A stretch of DNA of 64,000 bases from the NCBI GenBank assembly GCA_007922305.1, contig ML677364.1, forward strand, positions 14,894,606 through 14,958,605, written 5' to 3'. Shown one piece after another: positions 33,660 through 42,630 of this stretch (its first letter is position 1; every line of letters starts with the position of its first letter). Both the position numbers and the translations under genes were made by a program. Origin of the DNA: Dermatemys mawii (Eukaryota > Chordata > Testudines > Dermatemydidae). Under the pieces are notes generated by a model. That model saw nothing but the letters and a program-made list of their open reading frames with translations, had not been told where the DNA came from and did no database searches.

Positions 33660-33720
33660 CTCTCACGTGGAGCAGAAGAAAAGCCAGAGACACCAGCAGG
33701 GCGAGTCTCCCCCGCTGCAT
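33660..33720 (-). CDS. first coding exon of a secreted or membrane protein gene (unidentified)
   Basis: ATG at 33720 in the context GATCATGC (A at -3) opens 20 codons beginning MQRGRLALLV and continuing with a hydrophobic Leu/Phe core to HVR. This is a typical cleaved signal peptide: short basic n-region, then a Leu-rich h-region. The exon ends at 33660 with AGAG|GTGAGA, a near-consensus donor in phase 1, common after signal-peptide exons of extracellular proteins. The gene runs toward lower coordinates. I cannot name it from 20 residues and see no later exon within 33 kb, so intron 1 is long or later exons are not recognisable by eye. The 5' UTR start is not determined. A longer reading from an upstream GTG is not needed. 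Confidence 0.75.
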
Positions 33721-33945
33721 GATCCGCGGCTGCAGCTCCGGAGACTTTAAGGCGCAAACTTTCCCCGCAGGTTTCACTCACGCGCGCGCTCCCTCCACTT
33801 TCTTTCCACCAACTCCACGCCCGGCAGGAGCGGGTCACGCGTGCGCCGCAAGCCTCCGCTGCCGCCACAGCCCTAGCGGCGCACCAGATCCCGCTGCACG
33901 AACAGCAAGTCCACCGCGAGCCCCGCAGCCAAAACAGGGGTGTCC

Positions 33946-34017
33946 CCCCGCCCCAAGAATCCCACCCACCAGGGGCAGGCAGCCAATCCTAAGGGAGAGC
34001 TGGCCCCGGACAGCCAA
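33946..34017 (-). promoter_or_regulatory. candidate promoter motifs: GC box, CTCF-like site, two CCAAT boxes
   Basis: CCCCGCCCC (33946-33954) is a GC box. CCACCAGGGGCAGGC (33966-33980) resembles the CTCF core. CCAAT at 33983-33987 and 34013-34017 are 30 bp apart, about three helical turns, as in NF-Y-driven TATA-less promoters. They lie 225-300 bp upstream of the ATG. Occupancy is inference. Confidence 0.5.
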
Positions 34018-34447
34018 TGAGACGAAGGGGCAGCCAAACTCCCCCCCCTCTTTCCACGCCGCTGGCAGGGATAAGGGACGGTGCCTGCCTGCCAGGATCT
34101 GCCACGCCTTAAGTCATGAGAGACTAGCGGGTGCGGTGCAGCAGGGCTCGCCCTGCAGATGGGGAGGGGCTGTCCCCGAGCTGCGGGAAATTGCCTGGGC
34201 GTGCAGCCGGCCCGCTAGGCTGCTGATGGGCCTAGGGAGGGTTTGCACTTTGCAGTGGAAGGGCAGGAAGGTTGTTAAAGGGCAGATCTGCGCTAGAAAC
34301 TGTTGCAGAGAGCGAGCAATGACGCGACGCAACGCAACAGGTGCCAAAAGTTGTTTTTTTCCCCCTAGGCTGTCTGGCAAAAGGGGCACCAGGGAACTCT
34401 TTTCTGGACCTGTAAAGAACCTGACGTCTTCTCTGGATTGTATGCAG

Positions 34448-34760
34448 TGTAGTTGTAGCCATGTGGGCCCCAGGATACTAAGAGACAGCATGGGTAAGGC
34501 AATATCTTTTATTTGTCCAATAAAATAGATCATCTCTCTAATCCTTCCCAGATTGAGATGACTCTGCTAGGTATCAGGTTTCAGAGTGGTAGCCCTGTTA
34601 ATCTGTAACAGTGAAAACAAGGAGGAGTCCTTATGGCACATTTATTTGGGCATGAGCTTTTGTGGGCTGTAGCCCATGTCGTCATCATCAGCCCATGAAA
34701 GCTCATGCCCAAATAAATGTGGTACTTTCTGAGGTGCAATAAAAACTCCTGGTTGTTTCT
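34448..34760. mobile_element. Penelope-like or similar repeat, inverted dimer
   Basis: AGTTGTAGCCATGTGGGCCC ... GGCAATATCTTTTATTTGTCC and the following TTATTTGGGCATGAGCTTTTGTGGG / CCCATGAAAGCTCATGCCCAAATAA belong to repeats I know from turtles and tentatively assign to Penelope-like retroelements. The two GAGCTTTNNTGGGCT arms (about 34640-34671 and 34690-34721) are inverted, about 32 bp long and nearly identical. Family assignment is from recall. Confidence 0.5.
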
Positions 34761-35140
34761 GCTAGGTATAAGTTTTTTGCCTCCAGGGAGTGAATTGGCA
34801 AGGGTTGGCCTCTATCAGGGTTAGCATGCTATGGAAAACTCCTTTCCTTTTGTTTCCATACCTGTTGAAAAGAGAGAGGCTTTCTTGAATTCCAGACATT
34901 GTAGGAAATGGAAAGGGAGAAGGGTCAAAAGCCAGATTTAGATTTCATGCTTGGGGCCTGTCTCTGGGGATGGGTGGACTCCAACTACAAAAAGCACTCA
35001 AACTTTTATGAGGGAGGATGTTGGACATCTGGATTTGTGTTTTGCAACTCTAAAACCTCTCACTAGTATCTAGCTCTCACAGTCCTACCTGCAAACATGG
35101 GAAATATTTAAAATAAGTGCCAAAAGGAGATGAACTAGAT
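34761..35140. other. no gene seen
   Basis: Nothing recognised. Confidence 0.5.
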
Positions 35141-35762
35141 CAGGGGAGGGCAAACTATGGCCCACGGGCTCCTCCTAACTGGCCCCTGCCCTCCCCTGCT
35201 GTCCCTCCTACCCTGCAGCCTCAATGCACCATGCAAGCAGCACTCTGAGGTGCGGGGCTGCGCACTATGGTGGATCAGTGCGGCAGCATGTCTGGCAGTG
35301 TGGTAAGGAGGCTGGGCCGGGGCAAGGGGTTGGATAAGGGGCAAAGGGTCTCGGAGTTATCAGGAGATGGGGAACAATGGTGTTGGATAGGGTGTGCGAG
35401 TTCCAGGGGGCCTGTCGGGGTGAGGGGGTGACTAGGGGTCAGGGCAGTCAGGGGACAGTGAGGAGGGGGGCTTAGGGGGTAGGGTCTGAGGGAGTTAGGG
35501 TGGAGGGTCTTGAGAGGGGGCAGAGAGGGAACAAGGAGCATGGCATGGGGGGGAGTTGGGGGGGTCACCAGAGAGGGCAATCAGGACAAGGAGCGGGGGG
35601 GAGTTGGATGTGTCTGGGGTTATGAGGGGAGCAGGAAGTGAGTGGGGATTGGATACGGGGTGGCACCAAGCTGTTTGGGGAGGCACAGTGTTCCCTACCT
35701 GGCCTTCTGTACAATTTTGAACCCCGATGTGCCCCTTGGGCCAAAAAGTTTGTCCACCGCTG
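35141..35762. mobile_element. hAT element, 622 bp, second copy near the promoter
   Basis: It begins CAGGGGAGGGCAAACTATGG and ends GTTTGTCCACCGCTG. Flanks AACTAGAT and GACTAGAT match at 7 of 8. The interior is G-rich on + (GGGGTGAGGGGGTGACTAGG), the complement of the C-rich copy at 31295, so the two lie in opposite orientation. Confidence 0.88.
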
Positions 35763-35859
35763 GACTAGATTAATTAAATCCTCTCTCAGGCTTTGATAGT
35801 TGAAATGCAGCGTCTGCTAGCCTAGACCACAGCTTCATCTAGTCACATTTTCTTTCTGC
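35763..35859. other. short gap between hAT and CR1
   Basis: Nothing recognised. Confidence 0.4.
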
Positions 35860-36430
35860 ACTTACTGATAAAGGTTATCTAAAATTAGACATATGTTAAG
35901 AAGCTTGCCAATCTATGTGTCTGACAATTTTGTTCTTTACTATAGTTTCAATCCATTTGCCTGGTCCTGAAGTCAGGCTTACTGCACTGTAATTGCTGAG
36001 ATCCTCTCCTGAGCCCTTTTTAAAAATTGGTGTCACATTAGCTATCCTCTAGTCATTTGGTACAGAAGCTGATTTAAATGATAGATTACAGACTACAGTT
36101 AGTAGTTCTGCATTTTTACATTTGAGTTCTTTCAGAACTCTTGGGTGAGTACCGTCTGGTCCTGGTGACTTGCTATTGTTTAGTTTATCACTATGTTCCA
36201 AAACCACCTCTAATGACACTTCAATCTGAGACAGTTCCTCATATTTGTCTCCTAAAAAGAATGGCTCAGGTTTGGAAATTTCCCTCACATCCTCAACCGT
36301 GAAGACCAGTGCAAAGAATTCATTTAGTTTCTCCACAATAGCGTGATCGTCCTTGAGTGCTAGTCAGTCTGGGACAGTTCCTCAGATTTGTGACCTACAC
36401 AGCCCCTTTAATTGGGAAGTATCTTCACCA
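35860..36430 (-). mobile_element. CR1 LINE ORF2 fragment (reverse transcriptase N-terminal part)
   Basis: On -, 36336-36049 reads a degenerate CR1 ORF2 segment: EKLNEFFALVFT, then the conserved SKSPGPDGTHPRVLKEL, then NLSFKSASVPND. SPGPDGIHPRVLKEL followed by a small hydrophobic helix marks the linker into the CR1 reverse transcriptase. The open part is 95 codons and the surrounding frame is broken. CR1 is the dominant LINE of birds and non-avian reptiles. Confidence 0.9.
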
Positions 36431-37764
36431 TCACTAAAATGCAGCCACCTCTCGGGTGGAACTTGCACCAACTTAATGACACACAGCAACACTATATAAT
36501 TTCCTTTGGAGAAAGTATTCACTCTCTCTCTCAAACTAGTATATTCTGCCACCTTATATTTTCCTTGTAGTTTATCAAATTAGAATTTGGTCAGGCAACA
36601 GCCTCTCTTACAATATTAATTCAAGGATTCAAGAGTTTAGTTTTAAGTCTCAGCAGAACAATGGCATCTGGTGCAGCACGGTTTCCACTACCATTATGCT
36701 CGGAGATAACTTAATATGGATTCAGTGGGAAGAGTACCTTCTAAGTAATCAAAATCATCACCCACTTCATAAGCTGCCTGATTTCCCACCCCAACCCTCT
36801 TTCGTGTAAATTAGCCCAATACTTATCAGACCCAACCTTGTTTAACTGATGAAAGCAGAGAGAGGAGCTTATCTGCTAACGGAGTTTGGCTACAGTTTAT
36901 TAAATGGCTCTTGAAGTAAGTTTAATGCATGAAAATAATGCCCATATATGGTTTTACATCAAATGATCAAAGAGATTAATCCTTCTTTAACAACAAGGGA
37001 AAGCTCAGGAAGCTGAATTTTGGAGAAGAAATATTGTAAATTGCCTGTTTTCATCAATGGAAAGATACTTGAACAGCAGAGGCTGGCTCTTTAAACTATT
37101 AACATTCTTATAAAGTTAATTTAAAGAATGTTTAAAAACTTTCTTTGCTCTTGACACCAAGGCCTAGAAGATTAGATGAATCCATTACAAATATGCACAT
37201 TCACACTACGACCCAAAACAGAGTGCTTCGGAAAAATACTTACAGTGCATTATTCATGATGCTTATTGGGATTTTTTTTCCATAGCCATTATTAACCACT
37301 GGTCATTAAAAGAAACTTCTCAACTGACAAAATAATTGTTTAACATGAATTTCCATGCACTACACCCTAAAAAAGTATTTATGATATCCCCAATTAATCA
37401 TTTTTATAGTAAGATAGCATTTTAAGCATTCAATTATTTGATTTAGGACTGATTTATCGGTTGTCCAATTGATAGAACAAAATGAATGTAGTTTACTATT
37501 GGAAAAATATAGGAGTTGCCATACTACATCAGAGTCGTAGTACAGTATTCTATTTCTAAAAGAGGTCAGTATCAGAGGAAGTGCAATTTTCAGAGAAGGT
37601 GAAAGTAACCTCACATTAGGCAGATGTGGAATAATCAGCCTTCACACTAGATCTTCTCATAATCTTGGATAGCAATTAGGTTAAACTTTGAAGCATAAGG
37701 TTTAATATTGGTTACAGAATTCATGTTAGCGTTAATTATAACTGGATATTCTTGTTATGCGTAC
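36431..37764. other. no gene seen
   Basis: AT-rich, nothing recognised. Confidence 0.5.
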
Positions 37765-38165
37765 AAATGTCCAATCCTTTGTGAATCTTACTAAATTGTT
37801 GGCCTCAATGACATCCATTGATAATGTGTTCCAGTGTCTAATTATGCATTGTGTGAAAATGTATTTTATCAGTTTTGAATTTTCCACTTTTTAGTTTCAT
37901 TGAATGTCCCATCGTTCTTGTCTTAGAGACAGGTAGAATAGACGCACCAGATCTACCTTCTCTAGACCATTCATTATTTTATATACTTTCATCATGTTCT
38001 ATTATTTGCCTCCTTTCTAAAGATAAACAACCCCAAACTTTTTCAATCTTTATTCATATGTAAGTTTTTCATTGTTGTCACCCTTCTCTGAACCTTTCAA
38101 CAATATCCTTTTTGACACAGGGTGACTCAGTGATCAATACTGCACATGCTATTCTAGATGAGGCC
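37765..38165 (-). mobile_element. CR1 LINE 3' region, antisense
   Basis: GTGTTCCAGTGTCTAATTATG, GAATGTCCCATCGTTCTTGT and CCCTTCTCTGAACCTTTC are antisense landmarks of the CR1 ORF2 end. Diverged and broken. Confidence 0.8.
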
Positions 38166-39587
38166 ACACAATTTAGAATTACCAGCTGCACCATGTCTGC
38201 AATCTTCTGAATGGAAAGCATGCCGATGAAACATTGACTTTCTATGTAATTCAAACAGGCTTAGAACGATTGGTTAATACTTTAACTTGCGTGTTGTTCC
38301 CATAGATTGGAAGATGAGCAGGGCTTGAAGAGAGGTATCCCAGAGAAGGAAGAAGGCAGCTTTTACAGGTAGCCATGAGCTGCTGAGATAAAGGCTCATT
38401 CTCCCCAGTTTCCTCCTATTGTAGCCCTTCTGAAGTACATGTGGTCACCTGCACTCTTTTCCTGTCTCCACTCAGTGTAACCTTGTGCCCTCTTATTTCC
38501 CCATTTCTTGGTGATTTAAGTCTTCCCAGAAGCAGTAAGGCTCTGTGGAAGTTCCTCAAAGCTGACTCCTTACAAAGAGAAATAGTGGAAAGACAAATAT
38601 TTACCTTTTCTCTGCAAGCAACATCTTAATAGAGCAGTTGGGACTTTACTCATCTGTTCCCTAATGCTGTCCCTAGGGGATCAGGGGAGCGCAAGCAGCC
38701 CCTGCCTCCAGCAAGTGATTTAGGAGCTAGAGCCAAACATTGAAAAAAAATTATTATTCAACTCAGTGAAAGGGGGAGACCATGAAGATTATTCTTCCTT
38801 CAATCTATGCACTCAGTTCTTGTGAATGTTAATGGAAGCTGCATATTCATATGGAGAGGAGATCAGAGCCCTTTGTTTAATTCAAGAATGAAGATAATTA
38901 CCTAGAACTTGACATAATGAGGTCTGGAAAATATGATCCAGAAACTGTTTTTCCTTAAGTTACTTGAATGTGCCATTAATGGTACATTTCCTTCACCAAA
39001 GTCTAGTAATATGCATCTCTTGGTGAATATTACTTGAAGGCACAAACTTTTGTTCCTGCCAACCCCACCCATACTTAAGGGATGTAACAATGAAATAGAG
39101 GCACTACCTCAAGATGCATACGGAAAAAACAGTTTGGAGGCAAAGTACCTTTCACATCTGCACAATATCCGCATCGCTTTTGTACTTTGTTCAACTACTG
39201 AAATGCTTCTGAAAGTGAATCAAAGTACCGAAAACACTGGTAGACCTACCACTATGAAAACATGAATGTCAGATGAAACTAGAACTCTTTGTTTCAGCCC
39301 AAGCGATGGCCTCTGCTGAAACTACTTCTGGCACAGATTCAGGCCTCTAAATGATATTTATTCCTCTGTGCAACCAAGCTGTAGGGACGCCCATGTTTGT
39401 AGGTAACTGCAAGTAAATTTTAAAATAAAGGCAAAGTTGGACCACAATAATTCTCTTTTTTTTAAAATGTATTTATTTAGGAGTGGAGAAAAAGAGGATA
39501 GACACAGATTCTGCATTTAGATCTGCTAGCAGAGACCCCTGTGCATGTGCAGAATCCTGTTGACTTCAGTGGGACTCCTCAGCAGTG
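38166..39587. other. no gene seen
   Basis: Nothing recognised beyond short AT-rich runs. Confidence 0.5.
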
Positions 39588-39855
39588 GATCATAAGAAAG
39601 GTCGTACCGGGTAAGACCAAAGGTCCATCCAGCCCAGTATCCTGTCTGCTGACAGTGGCCAATGCCAGGTGCCCTGGAGTAAATGACCCTAACAGGTAGT
39701 GATCAAGTGATCTCTCTCCTGCCATTCATCACCACCCTCTGACAGAGACCAAGGACACCATTCCTTGCACATCCTGGCTAATAGTGAATTTGTCCAGTTA
39801 TCTTTTAAACCCTGTTATATTCCTAGCCTTCAAAACCTCCTCCAAATGTTAGAGC
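39588..39855 (-). mobile_element. CR1 LINE 3' end, antisense
   Basis: CATAAGAAAGGTCGTACCGG, GACCAAAGGTCCATCCAGC and GACAGTGGCCAATGCCAGGT are the antisense 3' end of reptile CR1. It runs into ATCTTTTAAACCCTGTTATA, the end of its coding part. Confidence 0.88.
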
Positions 39856-40519
39856 CATGGAGTAGCTGCAATACTTCAGTCAGTATATACATCCAGGATT
39901 TTTAAGGTCAGATCAGCAGCCTGTCCTTGAGGGCAGGCCATAAAACATACATTGCAACATAATTGTAAACAGCTGCCCTCCACCCTTGCTTTGGTGACAG
40001 AAAGATTGTGACAATTGTATTATCTTGTCAGACAACTGTACTGTGGAAGAACTATTGTCAGTTCTAGGGGTGCATACAGAATGGAACCCTACGTCAATTT
40101 TTGGATCAATTGTTCCAACTTTGCTAATGTCTTCCGTTGTGTGATTTCTTCTAGTGGTCATGACATCAGACATATTAAGACACTACAGCTCAAGTGTAGT
40201 TTGCAAATTAAGTAGATCTGATTTCTCTGCAAAAGTCTAGACTTTGTAACTACATAGTCAAAGTCCTATTAGGAAGAATGTATGCACAAGAGTTAATAGA
40301 AAAAAGTAACCTACCTATGTGAATGCAGAATATCAAGCCTACAGAAAGTTTCCCACTGTTGCTATCAATTGTTCCATTCCCCCAGGGTAACAACAGCAGG
40401 AACACTATTGTACACAAGCACCAGTGTAGATAATGGAATAGAAAAAACATCTGTGGCCACAGAAACCTTGTCTTCAGTAGTGTTCCCACTGTTGCTATAT
40501 CTGTTCCTAAGGTTGTCTC
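39856..40519. other. no gene seen
   Basis: Nothing recognised. Confidence 0.5.
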
Positions 40520-40522
40520 TAT

Positions 40523-40808
40523 GGGCTTGTCTTCACTACGCGCGGTAGCAATCCGTTTTTTGGCGATCGATTTATCGCGTCTCGTCAGGACGTGATAAAT
40601 CAATCGCCAGCACTGCCCCCGTCGACTCTGTAACCCCAGCTCGCCAAAAGGCGTAAGCTGGAGTCGACGGGGGAGCGCACCGCTGCCCGCCACCACCGTG
40701 AGGACGGCAGGTAAGTCGGCTGTAGAGACGCCGACTTCAGCTACGTTATTAATGTAGCTGAAGTTGCGTATCTACAGCCGATTCCCCAGCCCTAGTGGAA
40801 ACCAGCCC
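40523..40808. mobile_element. Harbinger-type MITE, 286 bp
   Basis: Ends GGGCTTGTCTTCACTACG and AGTGGAAACCAGCCC are inverted. The 3-bp flanks are both TAT. The interior has TCGATTTATCG, GTCGACGGGGGAGCGC and a GACTTCAGCTACG / GTAGCTGAAGTTGCG hairpin, shared with the copy at 967-1219. Confidence 0.85.
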
Positions 40809-40811
40809 TAT

Positions 40812-41697
40812 GCTAGGGGAAAAAAGGTCTGTTTTAGAGTGGTGCTAGTTAATGTGTTTTCTCCACTAGGATTTTAACACATAAGCTAACATGTCTTTAT
40901 AATACATCTTTCATTCTACTGTAGATATAGCCTTAGTGTTTGTTCCCCTTTGTTATCTTCTGCACCTAAAGCCAATATGCTTTTTTCCATGTTGCTCCTT
41001 ACACCAGGAAAGTCCTCCCTGATTCTGTACACCACAAAAACGTCTTCAAATTCCTTCTTGGCCCAAGTTTTTTTTACATAGTTTCATAAATGATTTCTGA
41101 ATTCCCTGAAAAAAAAAGCATAATCTTTTCTTCTGTATGTTGTCCTTTTATGATCCCACTGTATTGGCATAAATTATCTATCATTTAAAAAACACATCTA
41201 GGTGCACTATATACAATTAGGAATTTTATTAACAAGTTAGTTACCATGCTGCATTATGAATTAGTGTTAATTAAATGAAATAGCTTGCCAACACTTTTCT
41301 TACAAGAAGTATATCTCCATACTATAATGTCACTATCTCAGAAGGAAGAAGGCAATGTTCTTATAAGAAGTGCTATTCAATTGGCTTCTTATTTTATTAA
41401 TCTGTAGTTTCCACGCTATAAATAGTTTAAGCTGCTGTAAGATCTCTCTCTCTCTCTGAAAACAAAATACACTTGGCTAGATCCTCAGTGGATGGAAATT
41501 GCTGTAGCTCTATTGACAGTAATGAGGCTATGGTGCTTTACAGCAGCTGAAAATCAGTCCCTCTTTGGCTAAGATAAGAGGGCCATGATGGCTCAATAAT
41601 ACGCTGCTCTCTTTTGCCCTCTGTTTTAGTACATAACATCACCTCAAGTATTTGTCAAAACACAGTACATATTTAAATAGTGAGTCACTTGCTATTA
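40812..41697. other. no gene; one fold-back
   Basis: Apart from the fold-back at 41474-41562, only AT-rich sequence. Confidence 0.5.
41474..41562. mobile_element. palindromic fold-back element
   Basis: TGGCTAGATCCTCAGTGGATG...GTAGCTCTATTGACAGTAATGAGGCTATGG...CAGCTGAAAATCAGTCC shows imperfect inverted arms around ATTGACAGTAAT. Confidence 0.55.
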
Positions 41698-41927
41698 CAG
41701 GGATCGGCAACGTTGGCACGCGGGACCGCAGGCTAAGCACCCTTAGCGGGTCTCACCCCTTTATTTACGTGCCATTTCGCCGACTGTGGCTCTCATTGGC
41801 CGGGGTTCGCCGTCCTGGTCCAATGGAGGCTGCAGGAAGCTGTGGCCAGCACCGCACGTGGGACCACAGGGTAAGCAGTTAAGGGTGCTTACCCTGTGGT
41901 CCTGCGTGCCAACGTTGCCGATCCCTG
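41698..41927. mobile_element. hAT miniature, 230 bp
   Basis: CAGGGATCGGCAACGTTGGC and GCCAACGTTGCCGATCCCTG are perfect 20-bp inverted ends. Flanks TGCTATTA and TCCTATTC agree at 6 of 8. The interior is GC-rich (GGTCCAATGGAGGCTGCAGG). Confidence 0.9.
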
Positions 41928-42463
41928 TCCTATTCCTACTTTCTGGGTATGATAAACTTCTGGGGACTACTAAAGTCAGGCGCTCAATTAAATTATTTCT
42001 TTACCATTCCAATTAAACTGCCAGTTGCTGTTGGCTCCTTTAATACCAAAGACAAGTAAATAAATAACAGGCAGAAAGAGCTAGCATACCTCTCTAAGGT
42101 GCATCACCAATTTCATTTTAGCATTCTCTATTTTTGTGAGATACTGTAATTCAAATTTCCATTAATTCACTGTAGGGATTTTAAACCTGCAGCCCATACA
42201 TCCTACTCTGCCACAAAGTATTATTTTTAATGGAATGTAATTCAATATCTGAGAGTGACTAATAAGAAAATTTAGAGTTGCTTGTGTCTCTGGCATGGTG
42301 CTTTTTCTTCAGTAACACGGTATGTTCCCTCTTTTGCAAATCTGTAACTCGCACCAGAATTAGAAATATATGGTATAGCTATATAATAGAATTTTAACCT
42401 GTAACAAGTTGTTAACTTAGCTTACTGGGCATGCATCTTCTCTCAACTCTGCTGTTAACTTAC
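41928..42463. other. no gene seen
   Basis: Nothing recognised. Confidence 0.5.
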
Positions 42464-42630
42464 ATTTTTCTTCTTCTTTCCTTCCTACTTAAACACTAAC
42501 ATGTTGCTTAAAAAGAAATCTTTACGTAGAATTTGAGTCTTAGCACCTGCCTGTGAGTAGGTGCCAAGACTCAGTCTACGTGAAAGTTGCAAGTGTTTAC
42601 GTAGAAAGGAAGGGGAAGAAGAAGAAAAAT
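42464..42630. repeat. 167-bp palindrome (inverted repeat, 10-nt loop)
   Basis: The inner arms GAGTCTTAGCACCT (to 42548) and AGGTGCCAAGACTC (from 42559) face a loop of 10 nt (42549-42558). Pairing continues outward through ACGTAGA/TCTACGT and TTTAAGTAGG-like/CTACGTAAAC arms to ATTTTTCTTCTTC (42464) against GAAGAAGAAAAAT (42630), with small bulges. No coding sense and no match to the other repeats here. Confidence 0.8.

Larger units (their letters stand above)
33060..34350. promoter_or_regulatory. CpG island covering the first exon
   Basis: This is the only dense CpG block in the window outside transposons, with many CG dinucleotides and GCGC runs (for example TCACGCGCGCGCTCCCTCC near 33778). 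It covers the signal-peptide exon and its upstream region, so it marks a promoter, very likely TATA-less. The long + frame through it (33134-34528) is a GC effect. Confidence 0.85.

Noticed and set aside
33134..34528. 464-codon + strand open frame across the CpG island
   Set aside because: The composition is Pro/Arg/Ser/Gly-rich as expected from GC-rich DNA, it runs through a mariner miniature, shows no domain, and is antisense to the supported first exon. It is most likely a chance frame.
40250..40696. 148-codon - frame
   Set aside because: Much of it reads through the Harbinger-type MITE at 40523-40808; no domain.
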